Below, piece by piece: positions 7,554-15,887 of a stretch of 40,698 bases of DNA. Position numbers and translations under genes: made by a program. Numbering within the stretch: position 1 is the stretch's first letter; each line of letters begins with the position of its first letter. The notes beneath the pieces are model-generated. The model was not told the DNA's origin and made no database searches. It saw only the letters and a program-made list of their open reading frames with translations. The DNA comes from an uncultured Bacilli bacterium. Lineage in GTDB: Bacteria; Bacillota_I; Bacilli_A; RF39; UBA660. The stretch lies in NCBI GenBank assembly GCA_934098555.1, contig CAKOOQ010000008.1:1-40698 (forward strand). Reading direction: 5' to 3'.

Positions 7554-8703
7554 AATAATTCCTACTTTCTATTTATGTTATTCTTTAACTTTACATTTAT
7601 TTTTTCTAAATAAGGTAATAATTCATGAACAAGGACCTCTTCATATGTATTATAAAAGGGCCTTGTTTTTTCTAAAACAGCAATAAGCTCTTCAATATAA
7701 ATAAATCCAGCTGTCTTAAGCCAAGCAATACTATCCCAATAAACTTTTTCAGATATATGTTTTTTTGTTAAATAATTTTCATTAACACGAACAAAATATT
7801 CATACAAAAGAATTGATAATGTAGGATAGCAAGACGGTAATCCTTTATCTATTGCTTCTTTTAAAAGAGCATCATCAAATTTAAAATCTTTACTGTATTT
7901 ATCTATCAAAGGATTCACTAAAGGATGAGACGTTTCATGAAAATACTGTTGTATCAAACGATTTTTATGAAGAACATAGTTGCCATTCTTAAAACCAACA
8001 CCTCTTAGGAAATAAGACTCTCCCTTATAAGATGGTCCAAAACCACCATTGAATAATAAGGAAACAACAAGATGATTTTTGGGAATAGGAATTCCATAAA
8101 GCTTTTCCATAGCAGAAGTTACTTCTTCTTTGGAAAACATGATTGATTTTACATAAGAAATAAGTTCATTTATATCATTTTGGTGTTCCACAAAAAAATC
8201 TTTTATATTTTCTTTAACATAAATCTGATGAATTACTTTGCCAAAATTTTCAATTGATAACTTTCCAAATAAAGCTATGCTAGAAGGATACCTACCATCA
8301 TAGTTCATTTCCGCGTCAAGATAAAAATAAAATTTTGAATACAAACCACAATCAATAATTGAATCCAAAAAAGGATAAACTTCCGAATGATTTTCAATAT
8401 TTATTCTTTCTACAAAAGAACGAACATAGTCATTATGAGGATACTCCACCCAATCAAAATCATCTTTATTTTTTGAAACTTTTTCTTTATAAGCAACCAC
8501 AAGAGCTTGTAAAAATTCTAATCTTTCATCGACTGTCACTTCCATAATAATTCCTACTTTCTATTTATGTTATTCTTTAACTTTACATTTATTTTTTCTA
8601 AATAAGGTAATAATTCATGAACAAGGACCTCTTCATATGTATTATAAAAGGGCCTTGTTTTTTCTAAAACAGCAATAAGCTCTTCAATATAAATAAATCC
8701 AGC
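7209..8703 (-). repeat. Recent tandem duplication: two perfect ~503-bp copies, period 992 bp
   Basis: By direct reading, bases 7209-7711 match 8201-8703 exactly. Each copy covers the 5' half of one metallopeptidase gene, its ribosome binding site, the 8-bp spacer and the 3' end of the next gene. Identity falls off beyond both edges (first mismatches at 7208/8200 and 7712/8704) but remains high. This is the footprint of unequal crossing-over or gene conversion, not of an insertion sequence. Confidence 0.85.
7562..8545 (-). CDS. Putative zinc metallopeptidase, DUF4932-like, tandem copy 2
   Basis: 327 residues, paralogue of the genes on both sides. HExxH is present as HETSH (Ala to Thr relative to copies 1 and 3) in the conserved 'SHPLVNPLIDKYSKDF'. 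The first ~115 residues equal copy 1. The last ~25 residues ('VHELLPYLEKINVKLKNNI') equal copy 3, so the gene is a mosaic of its neighbours. The segment just before the HExxH ('NGNYVLHKNRLIQQYF') is the most divergent part among the three copies and could set specificity. Start ATG at 8545, with TAGGA eight bases upstream. It lies eight bases from each neighbour and must be co-transcribed from the promoter at 9563-9591. Cytoplasmic by absence of a signal peptide. Function beyond probable proteolysis is unknown. Confidence 0.65.
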   Translation of the reverse strand: MEVTVDERLEFLQALVVAYKEKVSKNKDDFDWVEYPHNDYVRSFVERINIENHSEVYPFLDSIIDCGLYSKFYFYLDAEMNYDGRYPSSIALFGKLSIENFGKVIHQIYVKENIKDFFVEHQNDINELISYVKSIMFSKEEVTSAMEKLYGIPIPKNHLVVSLLFNGGFGPSYKGESYFLRGVGFKNGNYVLHKNRLIQQYFHETSHPLVNPLIDKYSKDFKFDDALLKEAIDKGLPSCYPTLSILLYEYFVRVNENYLTKKHISEKVYWDSIAWLKTAGFIYIEELIAVLEKTRPFYNTYEEVLVHELLPYLEKINVKLKNNINRK

Positions 8704-9537
8704 CGTCTTAAGCCAAGCAATGCTATCCCAATAAATTTCTTCAGATATATATTTTTTTGTTAAATAGTTTTCATTAGCACGAACAAAATATTCACATAAA
8801 AGAGTATGTAAATTCGTATAACAAGAAGGTAACCCTTTATCTATTGCCTCTTTTAAAAGAGCATCGTCAAATTTAAAATCTTTACTATACTTATCAATCA
8901 AAGGATTTACTAAAGGATGAGACGCCTCATGAAAAAACTTTTTCACAAATTGATCTTGTTCATGAAAGTATTTTCCGTCTTGAATTTCAATTCCTCTTAA
9001 GTAATAAGACTCTCCCTTATAAGAAGGGCCAAAGCCACCATTAAATAATAAAGAAAAAACGATATGATTGTTGGGAATAGGAATTCCATAAAGCTTTTCC
9101 ATAGCAGAAGTTACTTCTTCTTTAGAAAACATGATTGATTTTACATAAGAAATAAGATTTTGTTTATCTTTTTCGTGAAGTAAAAAATATTCTTTTAAAT
9201 TTCTTTCCACATAAATTTTATGGACAAGTTTACCATAATCTTCAATAGGTAGTTTTCCAAATATGGGCATGTTAGAAGGATAATTACCATCATAGTTCAT
9301 CTCAAAATCAAAATAAAAGTAAAGTTGAGAATACCAACCACAGTCAAAGCCTGATTCTAAAAAAGGCGCAATTTCAGGATAATTTTCAATATTTACTCTT
9401 TCTATAAGAGAACGAACATAGTCATTATGAGGATACTCTACCCAATCAAAATCATCTTTGTTTTTTGAAACTTTTTCTTTATAAGCAACCACAAGAGATG
9501 TCAAAAATTCTAATCTTTCATCAACCGTTATTTCCAT
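8554..9537 (-). CDS. Putative zinc metallopeptidase, DUF4932-like, tandem copy 3 (first in operon)
   Basis: 327 residues from ATG 9537, which follows AAGGA by eight bases; a longer open frame to 9591 lacks a ribosome binding site and runs through the promoter. HExxH occurs as HEASH. It is the most divergent copy in the N-terminal half ('PFLESGFDCGWYSQLYFYFD' against 'PFLDSIIDCGLYSKFYFYLD') and nearly equals copy 2 in the last quarter. The sequence is rich in aromatic residues and conserves NGGFGPSYKGESY in all three copies, a second block likely to be structural or part of the active site. It is divergent from the transglutaminase-like gene at 9649, with back-to-back promoters between them. 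The family assignment is from the HE-x-SH-x-x-VNP block and remains tentative. Confidence 0.65.
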   Translation of the reverse strand: MEITVDERLEFLTSLVVAYKEKVSKNKDDFDWVEYPHNDYVRSLIERVNIENYPEIAPFLESGFDCGWYSQLYFYFDFEMNYDGNYPSNMPIFGKLPIEDYGKLVHKIYVERNLKEYFLLHEKDKQNLISYVKSIMFSKEEVTSAMEKLYGIPIPNNHIVFSLLFNGGFGPSYKGESYYLRGIEIQDGKYFHEQDQFVKKFFHEASHPLVNPLIDKYSKDFKFDDALLKEAIDKGLPSCYTNLHTLLCEYFVRANENYLTKKYISEEIYWDSIAWLKTAGFIYIEELIAVLEKTRPFYNTYEEVLVHELLPYLEKINVKLKNNINRK

Positions 9538-9562
9538 AATAATTCCTTCTTTCTTTTTATAT

Positions 9563-9591
9563 ATAATCCCATAATTATTTAAAATTTTCAA
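9563..9591 (-). promoter_or_regulatory. Promoter of the three-gene metallopeptidase operon
   Basis: Minus strand TTGAAA (9586-9591), a 17-bp spacer and GATTAT (9563-9568) preceded by TGG as an extended -10. It lies 26 bases before the ATG at 9537 and faces away from the promoter of the 9649 gene, eight bases apart. Confidence 0.5.
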
Positions 9592-9599
9592 TAAAGTTG

Positions 9600-9628
9600 T
9601 TTCTTTTTATTTTAATAATCCTTATAAT
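9600..9628 (+). promoter_or_regulatory. Promoter of the transglutaminase-like gene
   Basis: TTTCTT (9600-9605), a 17-bp spacer and a perfect TATAAT (9623-9628); AAAGGAGAAT follows, ending a few bases before the ATG at 9649. Confidence 0.55.
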
Positions 9629-9648
9629 TAAAAAAAGGAGAATTAAAA

Positions 9649-10728
9649 ATGATAAACTTAAAAAGCAACACCCTGAAAGGCTATTACGGAGAAACACCGG
9701 ATGACTATAGTTTAAAATTTATTCATTATGATTTTTTCATTGAAGAAGAAAATCCCGTCGAATTTCAAAACTTGGAAAATGATTTAAAAAACATCTTTGA
9801 TTATACACAAGATTTTCAAATTTATTTTCAAAATATAAGTTATTTTCTTAAAATTATAAATACCACACATATTCTTCAAAATTATTATGCTAATATTTTT
9901 TTAAGAATTAATGACTTAGAAGAATACAATCAATTTAAAAAAGCAAAAATCACCTTTCCTATTCATCTTATTGTTAGTAAAAATAACTTGCTGAAATTTG
10001 ATATCACAGCCGAAAATATTACTCTTCAAATTGATAAAATAAGTGAACTTACAGAAAAAGATTTAGAAGAACTTCGACAAAAGTATAAAATTACCCAAAT
10101 TTTATTAGGACAAATAAACTATCTTTCAAAAGAAAATAAATATTTATATGACGTTATGGCGAAGATGTATCATATAGATAGTCACAACTACGAAGAACTT
10201 GAAAAAATGAATAAAATCACGAATGATGTTTATGATAGTGATACTTATATAAAAATAGTTCAAAAAATAAAAGAAATTATAAAATCATTGTGCATTAAAA
10301 ATGAAATTGATGCCATACGCAAAGTATATGAATATATAGCTCAAACAGTTTCTTATGCTAGTCTTTTGCCTAATCAAACGAACATTGAAAATCAAAATTT
10401 AATCGGTCCCCTTTTTAAACAAGAAAGTGTTTGTGAAGGTTATGCCAAGTTATTTTATCAGACGATGAGTCTTTTAAAGATTAATACCACTATTGTTGGT
10501 GGTGGAGGAAAAAAAGAAGAAGGAGGCCATGTCTGGAATCAAATTTTTATTAATAACACTTGGTATAATCTTGATGTTACCGCACATTCTTATAATTTGA
10601 AACATAATATTCAAAATAATACCTTTTTAGTCGCCGATGATTGTCTTTATTATAAAGCTCACACCCTTCTAACTCATGAGTGTACAACATCATTTTCAGA
10701 AGATAATAACCCAAAAAAGTTATCTTAA
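9649..10728 (+). CDS. Transglutaminase-like (papain-fold) domain protein, cytoplasmic
   Basis: 359 residues. The C-terminal ~150 residues contain the transglutaminase-like catalytic triad in order: Cys in 'ESVCEGYAKLF', His in 'GGHVWNQIF' and Asp in 'WYNLDVTAHS'. In bacteria this fold usually acts as a cysteine protease or amidase rather than a cross-linker. The N-terminal ~200 residues are unrecognised, AT-rich and rich in Asn, Ile and Lys. No signal peptide. Strong Shine-Dalgarno AAAGGAGAAT before the ATG, and its own promoter. It lies between the metallopeptidase triplet and a second transglutaminase-like gene, so four of these five neighbours carry peptidase-type active sites and the block may share one task. 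Target unknown. Confidence 0.8.
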   Translation: MINLKSNTLKGYYGETPDDYSLKFIHYDFFIEEENPVEFQNLENDLKNIFDYTQDFQIYFQNISYFLKIINTTHILQNYYANIFLRINDLEEYNQFKKAKITFPIHLIVSKNNLLKFDITAENITLQIDKISELTEKDLEELRQKYKITQILLGQINYLSKENKYLYDVMAKMYHIDSHNYEELEKMNKITNDVYDSDTYIKIVQKIKEIIKSLCIKNEIDAIRKVYEYIAQTVSYASLLPNQTNIENQNLIGPLFKQESVCEGYAKLFYQTMSLLKINTTIVGGGGKKEEGGHVWNQIFINNTWYNLDVTAHSYNLKHNIQNNTFLVADDCLYYKAHTLLTHECTTSFSEDNNPKKLS

Positions 10729-10740
10729 TTTTTATAACCG

Positions 10741-10769
10741 TTGCGCAAAAAAATTATATTTGATAGAAT
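10741..10769 (+). promoter_or_regulatory. Promoter of the membrane transglutaminase-like gene, giving a very short leader
   Basis: TTGCGC (10741-10746), a 17-bp spacer and TAGAAT (10764-10769). The expected transcript start is near 10776, only about nine bases before the ATG at 10785, so most of the upstream GATGTGAT ribosome-binding sequence would be missing or at the very 5' end. Confidence 0.6.
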
Positions 10770-10784
10770 GATGATGTGATAAAT

Positions 10785-11753
10785 ATGAAAAATAAAATAA
10801 TAAATATAATCATTTTAATTGGATGTTTTGCTTGGCTTTTTGTGGTTGTAATGAATTTAGATAAAACAACAAAGTGGATTCAAAAATTAATCGAAAAAGA
10901 ACCCCAAATTACTTTGAAAGCTAAAAATAAATATTATAAAGAGGATGCTTATCAATTTGTTCATAACACCGATGATTTTAAACCTTTAAGTAAAGGAGAT
11001 TTAAAAAATATTTTTTATACGATTGTTAACAGTGGTTGGAAAAAATTTACCTTTTATTGTCCTAGTGAATATACAGAATGTTTAAATGATGTAAAAGAAA
11101 TGAGTCAAAATCAAGATTTATTAACCCATTTAAATAATTATGTGCATCCTTTTAATGGATTTTCAAATGTAAAAACCGTTATTAGTGAAACAAGAGAAAT
11201 CACAGTTTTTATTGATTATTTTTATACGGAAGAGGAAATAAAAGTAATTAATGAAAAAGTCAATGAAATTTATGAAAAGGAATTGACTTCTGATATGAAT
11301 GAAGAAGATAAAATTAGAGTCATTCACGATTATATTATTAACAATACAAAATATGATGTCGAAAGAAATAATGATGGAAAAAGTCCTTACCATTCTTATA
11401 CCGCTTATGGTCCTTTACTTGAAGGCTTTGCCACTTGCAATGGTTATACAGACGCGATGGCGTTATTCCTTATTAAGATGGGAATTCCTAATTTTAAAGT
11501 AGCTATGACACCAGAAAATAATCAAAATATAGATGGGCATGTTTGGAATGCTGTAAAGTTAAATAATGAATGGTATCATTTAGATTTGACTTGGGATGAC
11601 CCTGTGAGTAGTGATGGGAAAGATTATTTACAACATAAATATTTTTTAATTACTACGAAAGAACTTAAAGAAATTGACGATGGTGAAATTCCTGTTTTAG
11701 AGCATCAATTTAAAACAAGTATTTATCCCGAATTAAAAGAAAAACAAGCCTAA
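10785..11753 (+). CDS. Membrane-anchored transglutaminase-like domain protein
   Basis: 322 residues from the ATG at 10785; an in-frame GTG at 10776 is an alternative. A single N-terminal hydrophobic segment ('IINIIILIGCFAWLFVVVM') should anchor it with the domain outside the cell. The C-terminal domain has the transglutaminase-like triad: Cys in 'GFATCNGYTDAM', His in 'DGHVWNAVKL' and Asp in 'YHLDLTWDDP', the last a very typical block. The middle ('IRVIHDYIINNTKYDVE') is the usual helix before the catalytic Cys. Related extracytoplasmic proteins in Bacillota are thought to act as peptidases on the cell surface. It ends by overlapping the convergent miaA stop by four bases. It shares fold but little sequence with the cytoplasmic neighbour at 9649. 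Confidence 0.85.
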   Translation: MKNKIINIIILIGCFAWLFVVVMNLDKTTKWIQKLIEKEPQITLKAKNKYYKEDAYQFVHNTDDFKPLSKGDLKNIFYTIVNSGWKKFTFYCPSEYTECLNDVKEMSQNQDLLTHLNNYVHPFNGFSNVKTVISETREITVFIDYFYTEEEIKVINEKVNEIYEKELTSDMNEEDKIRVIHDYIINNTKYDVERNNDGKSPYHSYTAYGPLLEGFATCNGYTDAMALFLIKMGIPNFKVAMTPENNQNIDGHVWNAVKLNNEWYHLDLTWDDPVSSDGKDYLQHKYFLITTKELKEIDDGEIPVLEHQFKTSIYPELKEKQA

Positions 11754-12604
11754 GCCTGTCTATCAATATAAGAAGATACCTCTTGGATAGTCTTTGAGAA
11801 ATCTTCATAGTCCACCGAAAACCATTGGATAGGTAATTGGTGATTAAAAAAAGTATACTGTCTCTTGGCATAATGCCGAGAGTTTTTTTTGATAAGTTTT
11901 TTTGTTTCCTCTAGAGTATTTTCTTGATTAAAATATGATTTTAGTTCTTTATAACCAATCGCCGTATTTAAAGCTTTAGAGTCCATATACTTTTGAAATA
12001 ACTCACTAGCTTCCTTTAAAAGGCCCATTTCAAACATAGTATCTACCCTTTTATTAATAATCTCGTAAAGATGTGATCTTTCGGTAGTAAGGCCGATAAA
12101 GATGGTTGGATATAAAAGTTTAGGTTCTACCAAAGTTGTTTCTTCTTTTTGGAGAAAACGTAAAAGCCTTCTTCTGTTGTGAGGATGAATAGAACAATTT
12201 TTATCTTTTTCTAAGCAAAGTTTATAAAGAGTCTCATCGTCTAAATTCTCATAAAGATTAGGCTTATTTTCTTTGGGAAAACGATAATCATATAAAGCAG
12301 CCTTTAAATAAAGACCGGTTCCCCCGACAAAAATAAGCGTTTTATCTTTATTTTCTTCTATTATTTTACGGGCCTCTTTTTGATAATCATAAACGGTATA
12401 ATTAACCTCTGGACTTACAATGTCAAAAAGATAATGCGGTATCCCTTCTTTTTCTTCTTCGTTTATTTTTGCTGTACCTATATTCATTTCTTTATAGACT
12501 TGCATAGCATCACAGTTAACAATAATTCCATGATATTTCTCGGCTAGTTCAATACTCATTTTTGTTTTACCAACACCTGTTGGTCCAGTTATGGCTATAA
12601 TCAT
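11750..12604 (-). CDS. miaA: tRNA dimethylallyltransferase
   Basis: Adds dimethylallyl to N6 of A37 in tRNAs that read U-starting codons. 284 residues. The P-loop 'GPTGVGKTKMSIELA', the 'VNCDAMQVYKEMNIGTAK' block that contacts the phosphate and the base, 'YLFDIVSPEVNYTVYDYQ', 'FVGGTGLYLKAALYDY' and 'NSRHYAKRQYTFFNHQ' mark the family plainly. It is the last gene of yqeG-yqeH-mutL-miaA, eight bases after mutL, an order common in Bacillota. The ribosome binding site AGGTGAT lies three bases before the ATG. It is convergent with the transglutaminase-like gene, with a 4-bp overlap of stops. Confidence 0.97.
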   Translation of the reverse strand: MIIAITGPTGVGKTKMSIELAEKYHGIIVNCDAMQVYKEMNIGTAKINEEEKEGIPHYLFDIVSPEVNYTVYDYQKEARKIIEENKDKTLIFVGGTGLYLKAALYDYRFPKENKPNLYENLDDETLYKLCLEKDKNCSIHPHNRRRLLRFLQKEETTLVEPKLLYPTIFIGLTTERSHLYEIINKRVDTMFEMGLLKEASELFQKYMDSKALNTAIGYKELKSYFNQENTLEETKKLIKKNSRHYAKRQYTFFNHQLPIQWFSVDYEDFSKTIQEVSSYIDRQA

Positions 12605-12612
12605 TTTATCAC

Positions 12613-14373
12613 CTAATTCATGCTTCTTTTAAACATTCTTTCTAAATCATAAATACTAAATTTAATAATGGTCGGTCTACCATGGGGACAATTATAAGGA
12701 TTATCACAGGCACATAACTCATCTAATAATTCTTCTTGAGCCGCATGAGAAATATGCATATTAGCTTTAATACTCATCTTACAAGATAATGTTATCGCGA
12801 TGCTTTCATTAAACTTAACGCGGTCAAAGCCATCTAAACCCGCGATGATTAAATCAATAATCCGTCTAATACTTTCTTCTTCATGGCCTTTTAAAAGCCA
12901 AGTTGGATGGGCTTTCACCACGAAAGTATTGACACCAAACTCTTCAATTTGAAAACCCATTTCTGTTAAAAGAGGTAACTGATTTTTTAGTTTTAGAAAA
13001 TCACTACTGTTTAACTCTATAGTAATGGGGAAAAGAAGCTGCGTGGTACTAACCTCTTTGGCTTTTAAAGCTTTCATGTTTCTTTCATAATTTACTCTTT
13101 CTTGAGCCGCATGTTGATCAATTAAAAAGACCCCCGTTTCATTTTCAGCAATAATGTAGGTTCCATGAGCGACACCCACTGGGTAAAGTTTTAACTTCTT
13201 CATCTCTGGATTAACGACAACATCCTTTGCCTCATTATTACTTTCTTCTGGTTTCATCGCGGCAACAAAGTCAAAAGTGGTTTGCACCGAAGGTTTTACT
13301 TCTTCGCTTGTTTCTTTAATAACACTTTCTACGACTTCTTCTTTAAAAGGATTACTCTCAGGCATTCTTAAAACAGCGTCCGGAATAAGTAAAGCCTTAT
13401 ATAAAGCTTGTTTTAAAGTATCATAAATCAAATCATATAAAATAGGCATTTTTTCTATTTTTATATCTTGTTTTGTCGGATGAATATTAACATCTATTAA
13501 GGTAGGATCCGTATTAATATTTAAAACGACTATGGGAAACTTAATATCCGGTTTATAGGTATAATAGGCATCATTTATGGCTTTATTAACATCATAGTTT
13601 TTAACCACACGACCATTTACCATAACAATCATATGATTACGATTGCTTTTTAAAATTTCAGGCTTAGCAATATAACCTTGTAAATCAAAATCATCGTTAC
13701 TCTTTTTAACTTCAATCATTTTAGAAGAAACACTTATGCCATAAATCTCATGAATGGTTTTTAATAAATCCCCACTGCCACTTGTTTTTACGATGTCTTT
13801 ACCATCATGATTTAAGGTAAAAGATATTTTGGGGTGCGCCAAGGCAAGTTTTTCTAAGTAACTCACACAACTAGCAAGTTCAGCTTGTTCACTTTTTAAA
13901 TATTTAAGCCGTGCAGGAGTGTTATAAAAAAGGTTCGTCACAGTGATTTTGGTGCCTTTTCTTAAAGCCCCAGGTTCATCTATTAAAATATGACCGCCTT
14001 CAATAACGATATGGGTGCCCGAGTCACCATCGCTGGTTATCATTTCTGTCTTCGATACACTGGCAATGGAAGGAAGTGCTTCGCCGCGGAAACCTAAAGT
14101 ATCTATAAAAAATAAATCATCATCTTTATAAATTTTACTCGTGGCATGTCTTTGAAAAGATAAATGGGCATCTTCCTTATTCATCCCTGAACCATTATCA
14201 ATAACCTCAATTTTCTTTTTGCCACCTTCTAATAAATTTACTTCAATAATACTGGCACCAGCATCAATACTATTTTCACATAATTCTTTAATGATAGACG
14301 AGCATTTTTCAACAACTTCACCTGCCGCGATTTTATTGGCAAGATTTTCATCCATAACACGTATTCTATTCAT
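12613..14373 (-). CDS. mutL: DNA mismatch repair protein MutL
   Basis: Couples mismatch recognition by MutS to strand incision. 586 residues. N-terminal GHKL ATPase motifs: 'ELCENSIDAGAS', 'VIDNGSGM' and 'TLGFRGEALPSIAS'. A Pro/Glu-rich linker near residues 335-385 leads to the C-terminal endonuclease domain with the metal-binding 'DQHAAQERVNYE' (DQHA-x2-E-x4-E), 'SCKMSIKANMHIS' and 'CPHGRP'. The full set of endonuclease residues shows that this is the nicking type of MutL, used by bacteria without MutH. mutS is not in the window. Start ATG with GAGGTGAT upstream; four bases separate it from the yqeH stop. Confidence 0.97.
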   Translation of the reverse strand: MNRIRVMDENLANKIAAGEVVEKCSSIIKELCENSIDAGASIIEVNLLEGGKKKIEVIDNGSGMNKEDAHLSFQRHATSKIYKDDDLFFIDTLGFRGEALPSIASVSKTEMITSDGDSGTHIVIEGGHILIDEPGALRKGTKITVTNLFYNTPARLKYLKSEQAELASCVSYLEKLALAHPKISFTLNHDGKDIVKTSGSGDLLKTIHEIYGISVSSKMIEVKKSNDDFDLQGYIAKPEILKSNRNHMIVMVNGRVVKNYDVNKAINDAYYTYKPDIKFPIVVLNINTDPTLIDVNIHPTKQDIKIEKMPILYDLIYDTLKQALYKALLIPDAVLRMPESNPFKEEVVESVIKETSEEVKPSVQTTFDFVAAMKPEESNNEAKDVVVNPEMKKLKLYPVGVAHGTYIIAENETGVFLIDQHAAQERVNYERNMKALKAKEVSTTQLLFPITIELNSSDFLKLKNQLPLLTEMGFQIEEFGVNTFVVKAHPTWLLKGHEEESIRRIIDLIIAGLDGFDRVKFNESIAITLSCKMSIKANMHISHAAQEELLDELCACDNPYNCPHGRPTIIKFSIYDLERMFKRSMN

Positions 14374-14377
14374 ATTA

Positions 14378-15340
14378 TCACCTCTTAAAAAAACTAGGAG
14401 CCATACTTAAACACTCCGTATTTTGTAAATAAAGAGTTAAGATAGTCTTTTCTTTAAGATAGAAAAAACCAAGTCCTTTAATATAAAGATTCGTTGGAAC
14501 GTCAATTTTGATTTCTTTTTTTATTTTACCTTCCTCACTTGTTTTTTTAAATGTTTTAAAAACCTTTAAATTTTCACTGCCAAACCAAATGATATTTTCT
14601 GGATTCGTCGTTTCTAAAAACAAAAAATCTTCTAAAAGACAAAAACTTCCCTTTTTCATCGGTAGGCTTAACGGCTTTATTTCCTTTTTTAAATTCACTT
14701 TTTTTTGTAAAGAAAGCGTCATGTACGAAAGTTCATCAATAAAGCCAACCGTATCATACAAAATTTTATTTTGATAAGAAATTTTGATAAAATTCAAAGT
14801 CGTATTTCTAGCTTCACTGATAGTTAAGAAATCCTTTTTATTTTCTTCTTTTAATAAAGCATTTAAAAGACTACTTTTACCGGCATTCGTTGGGCCCGTG
14901 AAATAAATGCTTGAATACGGTACTTTTTCGATAAGTTCTTTTATCTTAAAAATACTTTTATCACTCACAAAGAAAATATCTTCTTTAATTTTAAAATCCC
15001 TTTGTAACCATTCCTTAATTTTTAAATAATAAATACTTTTAGGAATCGTATCTTTTTTGGTAACAATAAATACTTTAGGTAAGTTTATTTTATGATAATA
15101 AGCGATATTTTCAGGGTATAAATTTAAGAAATCACAGAAAAAAAAGGCGAAGCCAACATTGGCATTTATTTTTTTTAAGACATCACTACTTTTACTTTCA
15201 AAAGAAACAGAAAGTTCATGATAATGGGTTAGGCGAAAACAACGCATACAATAATCTTTGGTCATATCTTTGACATAACCTAAGGCCTTTTCATCTTTAT
15301 CCTGTAATAAAACGCCACAGCCAAGGCAATATTTACTCAT
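14378..15340 (-). CDS. yqeH: YqeH, circularly permuted ribosome-assembly GTPase
   Basis: 320 residues, slightly shorter than the usual ~360. The N-terminal zinc finger has C-x-G-C and C-x-R-CF. GTPase motifs come in permuted order: G4 'VTKKDTIPKS', then G1 'GPTNAGKSSLLNAL', then G3 as 'DTVGF'. YqeH in Bacillus is needed for 30S subunit assembly. Its start overlaps the end of yqeG by eight bases, with the yqeG 3' end (AAAGGAG) supplying the ribosome binding site, so the two are translationally coupled. It is followed directly by mutL. The C-terminal part is Lys-rich, as expected for RNA binding. Confidence 0.93.
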   Translation of the reverse strand: MSKYCLGCGVLLQDKDEKALGYVKDMTKDYCMRCFRLTHYHELSVSFESKSSDVLKKINANVGFAFFFCDFLNLYPENIAYYHKINLPKVFIVTKKDTIPKSIYYLKIKEWLQRDFKIKEDIFFVSDKSIFKIKELIEKVPYSSIYFTGPTNAGKSSLLNALLKEENKKDFLTISEARNTTLNFIKISYQNKILYDTVGFIDELSYMTLSLQKKVNLKKEIKPLSLPMKKGSFCLLEDFLFLETTNPENIIWFGSENLKVFKTFKKTSEEGKIKKEIKIDVPTNLYIKGLGFFYLKEKTILTLYLQNTECLSMAPSFFKR

Positions 15341-15854
15341 AATACTCTCCTTTTTTAAATATCCCCTTTTTACTAAAATTATTTAAAATTATTTTTTCTA
15401 ATCCCCGATTTATCTTCGTCACAAATTTTTCCTTACTACTAATCGGATTCACCAAAATACTCGTAAATCCTTGCCTATTAGCCCCGTAAATATCGGTCAA
15501 AAGTTGGTCTCCCACACATGCGATATCAATGTCTTTTAAGTGATACATTTTAAGGATTTTTTGATATTTTTTCTTAAAAGGTTTGTAACTTTTAAAAGCG
15601 CTATCCACATTACATTTTTCTTTAAAAGGCTCGACTCTTTTTTTAGAAGCGTTCGAAATAATAATGGCTTTAATACCTAAATCTTCTAAATATAAAAAGA
15701 AGTCCATAAGCTTTTTATCCGGTTTTTTTTCCTCTAGAGAAGCCAAAGTATTATCCAAATCAAACAAAATACATTTAATGCCTTTTTTATGAAGTTGTTC
15801 ATAATCAATCTCATAAATGCTTCTTTTATACATATCTGGTCGAAATATATCCAT
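15333..15854 (-). CDS. yqeG: YqeG family HAD phosphatase
   Basis: 173 residues of the YqeG family in the HAD superfamily. The catalytic motif is 'LFDLDNTLASLEEKKP' (DxDNT), motif II is 'IIISNASKKR', and the C-terminal 'ACVGDQLLTDIYGANRQGF' supplies the metal-binding aspartates. Eukaryotic relatives dephosphorylate phosphatidylglycerophosphate; the bacterial substrate is not proven. First gene of yqeG-yqeH-mutL-miaA. Upstream on the minus strand TGT-TATACT at 15876-15884 is a candidate extended -10 promoter, between this gene and the one at 15888. All catalytic residues are intact. Confidence 0.92.
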   Translation of the reverse strand: MDIFRPDMYKRSIYEIDYEQLHKKGIKCILFDLDNTLASLEEKKPDKKLMDFFLYLEDLGIKAIIISNASKKRVEPFKEKCNVDSAFKSYKPFKKKYQKILKMYHLKDIDIACVGDQLLTDIYGANRQGFTSILVNPISSKEKFVTKINRGLEKIILNNFSKKGIFKKGEYYE

Positions 15855-15887
15855 AAGCCACCATCCCTTACTACAAGTATAACATGA

